Assembly: GCF_000314005.1 (NCBI RefSeq)
Contig: NZ_JH980292.1
Span: forward strand, 2,125,725 to 2,189,724
Length of the DNA: 64,000 nucleotides
Reading direction: 5' to 3'
Source: Spirulina subsalsa PCC 9445
Lineage (GTDB): Bacteria > Cyanobacteriota > Cyanobacteriia > Cyanobacteriales > Spirulinaceae
Part shown: positions 60,076 to 64,000 of the stretch, piece after piece
Numbering within the stretch: position 1 is the stretch's first letter
How the letters are laid out: each line of letters begins with the position of its first letter
Position numbers and translations under genes: made by a program
Notes under the pieces: generated by a model
Told to the model about the DNA's origin: nothing
Databases searched by the model: none
The model's input: the letters and a program-made list of their open reading frames with translations, nothing else

Positions 60076-61248
60076 TCAACAAAAGAGATTACGCTTTACA
60101 TCCCGGGCGTGTTTAGCCATTAAGCGGAGTAAACGCAGGGGATAGTAGAGGGGAAAGAGAAGTGGGGGTAAATGAATGGATTCTAAATCCCGCTCATTAA
60201 TGGGTAGAACCAGTTTGGCACAATACATGAGTTTTTTGAGCCATCCCGGTTGGAGTTGGAGGGGGAAATAGGCGCGTTCTAATAAACTCAATTGGGGGGG
60301 AGTGGGGGTGAGAAAGCGCTGGTAAATGGTTTGAGTGAGGGTGGGAATCATGCGATCGCACTCGATGGCCTCTTTGATCCCAACAGGTAGAGGCTGATGG
60401 AACAATAACTGAGTGAGAGATAACCCCAATAACACCATCCGTAAACAATCATAACTTGTGGCTCGTTGGAGCAATTCCCCCCCGTCCAAGTGGGGATACT
60501 TTTGCAGACAGTAGAAGACATCACACAGACGCTGTAATTCTAACCAACCATCTTTAGAGCCATTGACACATAACACGAGTAATAAATCTACGGGATCTAA
60601 GCTAGGTAGACAGCTTTTTCCGATGGTGTAGGGTTGACTACGACTTAATAAGTCGGCCACGGAAATTCGACAGGGGAAAAACGGCGGCAATAAATTCCAG
60701 TGTAAATCGAGGGGGGTTTGACTCTCAGGATGCAGCCAAACGTCCTCATAATTCGATTTAAGGCGTAAGACTTGTTGAGGAGGGGTGAGAACCTGTGCGG
60801 GGAAGAATCCAGCCTCTTGGAGCAATTTCTGGGCGATCGCAACCTCAGATTTTTCTACCAAAATATCAATATCGCTCACCTGTCGCAGTCCCAAATTCCC
60901 ATACACTTGTGCCGCTAAAATCACCCCTTTAAAGGGAATCGCCCGGATATCCTGCGCCTGAAACTGCCCCATGATCTTTAATAAAATGGTGGTCAACAGG
61001 AAATTATTTTGCAAATTTTGCTGAAATTGTTGGCTTAAATGCGATCGCACCTCATCCCCCAATTTCTCCCATCCTCCCCCTTGCTTGATGTGCCAATAAA
61101 ACAACGGTGTCACCCGATGCCATTGTGCCAACGCTAAGAGAACATCCCAATTCAGAGCAGCTTGGAGCAACTGTGTCACTCTCCCCTCAGTTTGTGGCAG
61201 GGTAGGGGTGCGAAGACAACACAACAGCAGTTCAATTTCCGGCGACAT
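60076..61248 (-). CDS. Nucleotidyltransferase family protein (NTP_transf_5)
   Basis: 390 residues. The central nucleotidyltransferase-like core has FKGVILAAQVYGNLGLRQVSDIDILV with the metal-binding DIDIL pair, followed by QTPLDLHWNLLPPFF with the third Asp. Surrounding helices match the PF14907 group, often found in polysaccharide or peptide-modification loci. No toxin-antitoxin partner nearby. Target unknown; a role in surface glycan or small-molecule modification is only a guess. Ends RNLFC-stop, close to a repeat end. Confidence 0.82.
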   Translation of the reverse strand: MSPEIELLLCCLRTPTLPQTEGRVTQLLQAALNWDVLLALAQWHRVTPLFYWHIKQGGGWEKLGDEVRSHLSQQFQQNLQNNFLLTTILLKIMGQFQAQDIRAIPFKGVILAAQVYGNLGLRQVSDIDILVEKSEVAIAQKLLQEAGFFPAQVLTPPQQVLRLKSNYEDVWLHPESQTPLDLHWNLLPPFFPCRISVADLLSRSQPYTIGKSCLPSLDPVDLLLVLCVNGSKDGWLELQRLCDVFYCLQKYPHLDGGELLQRATSYDCLRMVLLGLSLTQLLFHQPLPVGIKEAIECDRMIPTLTQTIYQRFLTPTPPQLSLLERAYFPLQLQPGWLKKLMYCAKLVLPINERDLESIHLPPLLFPLYYPLRLLRLMAKHARDVKRNLFC

Positions 61249-61333
61249 TGTATAGTGGATTGGCAGTTTTAGCAGGATAGGGGAGAGTCTTCACTTTAGC
61301 CCATAGCACTCAATCAGAGGCAATCAAACCGCG

Positions 61334-61369
61334 AAAAACGCCAATCTTATCGAGCAGATTGGCGTTTTT
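61334..61369 (-). terminator. Rho-independent terminator after guaB3
   Basis: AAAAACGCCAATCT / AGATTGGCGTTTTT, a perfect 14-bp stem with an 8-base loop, T-runs on both strands. It lies 20 bases beyond the guaB3 stop. Confidence 0.9.
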
Positions 61370-61389
61370 CCACAGTTCTTAACCCAGCA

Positions 61390-62553
61390 TTATTTACCCA
61401 TCCCTAACTGTTGAGCCTTTTGGTAAACTTTGCCTTCCGTCAATAGAGAAGGCGCAATCACCACCTCCACCTGCTGCATTTCCTTAAGATCCTTCGCCCC
61501 CAAGGTTCCCATACTGGTTTTCAGCGCCCCCAGTAAATTATGAGTCCCATCATCCAACTTGGCCGGCCCGGTCAGGATTTGGGCTAAAGTTCCCGTAGTC
61601 CCCACGTTAATCCGGGTCCCCCGAGGTAAAACCGGGCTAGGCGTTGCCATTCCCCAATGATACCCCCGCCCCGGAGCCTCAGCCGCCCGAGCAATAGGAG
61701 AACCAATCATCACCGCATCGGCACCACAGGCGATACATTTACAAACATCACCCCCGGTTACAATGCCCCCATCGGCAATCACAGGCACATAGCGCCCCGT
61801 TTCTTGGGCGAAAGCTTCCCGCGCCGCCGCACAGTCTGCCACGGCCGTTGCTTGGGGAACTCCTACCCCTAGCACCCCTCGGGAGGTACAAGCGGCACCC
61901 GGGCCAATGCCCACTAAAATGGCGGCCGCCCCTGCCTTCATCAAGTTAAGGGCTACATCATAGGTGACACAGTTTCCCAACACCACAGGCATGGGCATTT
62001 CTTGGCAAAACTGGATTAAATCCAAGGGAGTTACGGAATCCGGGGAGAGGTGCGCCGTGGAAACCACCGTCGCCTGAATAAACAATAAATCGGCCTGAGC
62101 TTGAGCCACCACAGAGCCATACTGAGCGGCCCCAGCCGGAGTTAAACTGACGGCGGCAATACCCCCTTGTGCCTTAATGTCCTGAATCCGTTGTTGAATC
62201 AGTTCCGGTTTAATCGGTTCTGCATACAGTTCCTGCATTAACCCCACAAACTCCTCTTTTCCCACCGAAGCGATGCGGTCTAGAATGGGGTTGGGGTCGG
62301 TGTAACGAGTTTGAATCCCTTCGAGGTTCAAAACTCCCATTGCTCCCAACTCTGTCAAGAGGGCTGCCATTTTCACGTCCACCACCCCATCCATCGCACT
62401 GGCCAGAATTGGAATTTCTCGCTCAATTCCGCCAATGGTGACACGAGTATCCGCCAAAATCGGATCTAGGGTGCGTTGCCCCGGTACTAGGGCAATTTCA
62501 TCAATACCATAAGCACGTCGAGCCGTTTTTCCTCGACCAATTTGAATATCCAC
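61390..62553 (-). CDS. guaB3: GuaB3-family IMP dehydrogenase-related protein
   Basis: 387 residues, TIM barrel without the CBS domains of standard IMP dehydrogenase. Starts [20 protein letters not shown]; contains [39 protein letters not shown] with the catalytic Cys, [29 protein letters not shown] (in parts), and the C-terminal [20 protein letters not shown]. GuaB3 is a distinct actinobacterial/cyanobacterial clade; cyanobacterial members have been reported to catalyse IMP oxidation. Divergent from the pyroglutamyl peptidase-like gene. Confidence 0.95.
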   Translation of the reverse strand: MDIQIGRGKTARRAYGIDEIALVPGQRTLDPILADTRVTIGGIEREIPILASAMDGVVDVKMAALLTELGAMGVLNLEGIQTRYTDPNPILDRIASVGKEEFVGLMQELYAEPIKPELIQQRIQDIKAQGGIAAVSLTPAGAAQYGSVVAQAQADLLFIQATVVSTAHLSPDSVTPLDLIQFCQEMPMPVVLGNCVTYDVALNLMKAGAAAILVGIGPGAACTSRGVLGVGVPQATAVADCAAAREAFAQETGRYVPVIADGGIVTGGDVCKCIACGADAVMIGSPIARAAEAPGRGYHWGMATPSPVLPRGTRINVGTTGTLAQILTGPAKLDDGTHNLLGALKTSMGTLGAKDLKEMQQVEVVIAPSLLTEGKVYQKAQQLGMGK

Positions 62554-62645
62554 TCTATTTTTCCGCTCCCAAAGCTATTTATCTAGGCTATCAAATTTTG
62601 GGGGGCAATTTTCGAGAATCAATTATCATCTCCCCTTCCCCGGTC

Positions 62646-63170
62646 ATGGCGCGTAAAATTTTGCTGACATCCTTTCAAACTTGGTTGCCTCATCAGGTGT
62701 CTAACTCCTCGGATGATTTATTGCAGAAAATCCAAGGGCATCCTCCCCAAAACCTAGAGTTGATCTATCTCCGACATCTCCCTGTTGATACCCACCGAGC
62801 CAGTCAACAAGTCCAGCAGGCGATCGCACAATATCAACCCCATTGTGTAGTCTGTTGTGGGATGGCGGAGTCTCGGGAGAATCTCACCCTAGAATCTCAT
62901 GCCTGTTGGGGAACCGAACAATTTTTCACGACCCTCCCCTTAGAGTCTCTAATTGCCCCACTGACGGCTACAACGATTAGTCATGATGCGGGAAAATTTG
63001 TCTGTGAAGGGTTATATTTTCACGTTTTAGAGTATTTACACCGCACCCAGTCCTCTTGTGGGGGGGTGTTTGTTCATGTTCCCCGGCTCGCCCCTAAAAA
63101 TGAAGCCAAAATAGTCCGAGATTTCCAGCACTTGTTAATGGGTTTATCGGGCTTGCTGAGTACAATTTGA
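62646..63170 (+). CDS. Pyroglutamyl-peptidase I family protein (C15)
   Basis: 174 residues from ATG 62646 (MARKILLTSFQTWLPHQ); the frame opens at 62598. Catalytic triad candidates: Glu in CCGMAESRENLTLE, Cys in SHDAGKFVCEGLYFHVLEY and His in GVFVHVPRL, in the usual order. It is shorter than standard enzymes (about 200-215 residues). Expected to remove N-terminal pyroglutamate; cytoplasmic. Cyanobacterial members of this form are little studied. Confidence 0.85.
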   Translation: MARKILLTSFQTWLPHQVSNSSDDLLQKIQGHPPQNLELIYLRHLPVDTHRASQQVQQAIAQYQPHCVVCCGMAESRENLTLESHACWGTEQFFTTLPLESLIAPLTATTISHDAGKFVCEGLYFHVLEYLHRTQSSCGGVFVHVPRLAPKNEAKIVRDFQHLLMGLSGLLSTI

Positions 63171-63204
63171 TACTAGAGGCAACAGGCTGTCATACTCTAT
63201 CTCT

Positions 63205-63723
63205 TTAATAATCCATTTTTTCGATATCCTCACGAATATCATTTAAGTCAATATAACAATCCGTTGCATTGCGTAGTTCTCGGGCAATCATTCCCTCGGT
63301 AGAAACGACGGTAATATGAGTATTTTTCGATCTTAATAACTCAATTGCTCGCTCAAAATCACCATCTCCACTAAATAAGACAACCCGATTATACTGTTCG
63401 CAGGTGTTAAACATATCAACCACAATTTCTATATCTAAATTCGCTTTTTGAGAATAACGACCGGAGACATCATCATAATATTCCTTTAAAATTTTGGTGC
63501 GGACGGTATAGCCCAGGCTAATTAGGGCATCCCGAAAGCCTCGCTGATCTTGGGGATCTTTTAATCCGGTGTACCAAAACGCATTTACTAATGTCACATT
63601 ATTGCGGTTTTTGAAATATTCTAAAACTCGTCTGGGGTCAAAGAACCAACCATTCTTTTGTTGAGCATAGAACATATTATTCCCGTCTACAAAAATAGAC
63701 AGACGATTTTCTGTTAAACGCAT
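63205..63723 (-). CDS. NYN-domain protein (LabA/DUF88 family)
   Basis: 172 residues. PIN-like NYN fold: LSIFVDGNNMFYAQQKN at the start, KANLDIEIVVDMFNTCEQYN, VLFSGDGDFERAIELLRS and VVSTEGMIARELRNATDCYI, with the conserved Asp residues for metal. LabA in Synechococcus affects circadian output by repressing gene expression, and other members are RNases. Probably an RNA-processing or regulatory protein. ATG 63723, standing alone. Confidence 0.9.
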   Translation of the reverse strand: MRLTENRLSIFVDGNNMFYAQQKNGWFFDPRRVLEYFKNRNNVTLVNAFWYTGLKDPQDQRGFRDALISLGYTVRTKILKEYYDDVSGRYSQKANLDIEIVVDMFNTCEQYNRVVLFSGDGDFERAIELLRSKNTHITVVSTEGMIARELRNATDCYIDLNDIREDIEKMDY

Positions 63724-63926
63724 AAAAATAAGACCTAATAAAAGGATTAGGAGATTAGAGTTTAGATTTTAGGGATAAGATAAACATTATACAGGAGAAC
63801 TCTACCTGTGAAAAAAAACAGGAGAACCCTTCCCTAAAATGTTCCATCATAACGGACTGAATAAGGTCGATCTTAAGGGGATCGGGAAAGGGTTTAGTTG
63901 AGCGAATCTAATAAGAAGTTAAGAGG

Positions 63927-64000
63927 TTAGGGCAAGAGGTGATAAGAACACCAATCACTCCAGCCACCGACATAAAGTTTGGCGTTGGGAATACCCGCTA
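63927..64000 (-). CDS. Sulfurtransferase (rhodanese), C-terminal fragment at window edge
   Basis: The last 23 codons read AGIPNAKLYVGGWSDWCSYH-LLP-stop (TAA at 63927-63929). The LYxGGWSDW pattern is the C-terminal end of two-domain thiosulfate/3-mercaptopyruvate sulfurtransferases. The rest, including the catalytic Cys loop, lies beyond base 64000. Confidence 0.7.
   Translation of the reverse strand, partial: AGIPNAKLYVGGWSDWCSYHLLP

Noticed and set aside
61249-61389. Yfr1-type small RNA near guaB3
   Set aside because: Yfr1 is often near guaB/trxA, but the conserved ACTCCTCACAC core is not present; the stem here is a plain terminator.

Overview
The window is chromosomal DNA of a cyanobacterium. 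Evidence: chlorophyll synthase (chlG), the phylloquinone genes menA and menF, a CruP-like protein, LarB, GuaB3, several small cyanobacterial families (DUF1818, DUF2862, Npun_F0813-like, Rre1/Ycf29), and many GCGATCGC (HIP1) octamers. Nothing seen resolves the genus. GC content looks close to 45-50 percent, and the intergenic spaces are rich in G-run/C-run repeats.

Layout. 0.1-1.6 kb: an orphan gene of unknown function. 1.7-6.3 kb (minus): translation and secretion cluster rplS, tRNA-Trp, secE, nusG, rplK, rplA, rplJ, rplL, with a structured leader before rplJ. 6.3-10.6 kb (plus): thioredoxin-like ferredoxin, Rre1-type response regulator, an unknown protein and a membrane adenylate cyclase. 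10.7-14.6 kb: envelope glycan genes (membrane glycosyltransferase-like protein, GT2, SAM methyltransferase) beside a solitary DNA cytosine methylase. 14.8-24.5 kb: flavoprotein, larB, a tight menA / cobA-hemD / lipoprotein operon, divergent menF, MOSC protein, gcvH. 24.6-34.9 kb: DUF1818, tRNA-Pro, TPM protein, TPR protein, methyltransferase, a ClpC-type unfoldase, folE, diguanylate cyclase. 35.4-40.4 kb: group 2 sigma factor, DUF2862, Get3d/ArsA-like ATPase, chlG, thrB, tRNA-Arg. 40.7-50 kb: cyanobacterial conserved proteins, RNA-binding protein plus a small basic protein, FGGY kinase, cNMP-binding histidine kinase, cruP-like gene, RluA-like protein. 50.2-52 kb: an IS200/IS605 element sitting inside a small gene. 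52-64 kb: anmK, Ser/Thr kinase, an AAA ATPase + PIN pair, a beta-helix/SLH protein, a nucleotidyltransferase-like protein, guaB3, a pyroglutamyl peptidase-like protein, a NYN protein, and the last 23 codons of a rhodanese.

Four things stand out. (1) An ATPase-PIN two-gene cassette resembles the architecture of ATPase-nuclease defence modules. (2) The ClpC-type unfoldase lacks the middle (M) coiled-coil domain. (3) The IS200/IS605 element can be excised on paper to the base: joining its flanks restores a 60-codon open reading frame, and it carries tnpB with only the tail of tnpA. (4) A dispersed repeat with ends like TAGGGCTTGCTGA abuts many genes and supplies the stop codon of several. Signalling is well represented: cAMP synthesis (adenylate cyclase) and a possible cAMP reader (cNMP-binding kinase), c-di-GMP synthesis, a response regulator, a Ser/Thr kinase and an alternative sigma factor.
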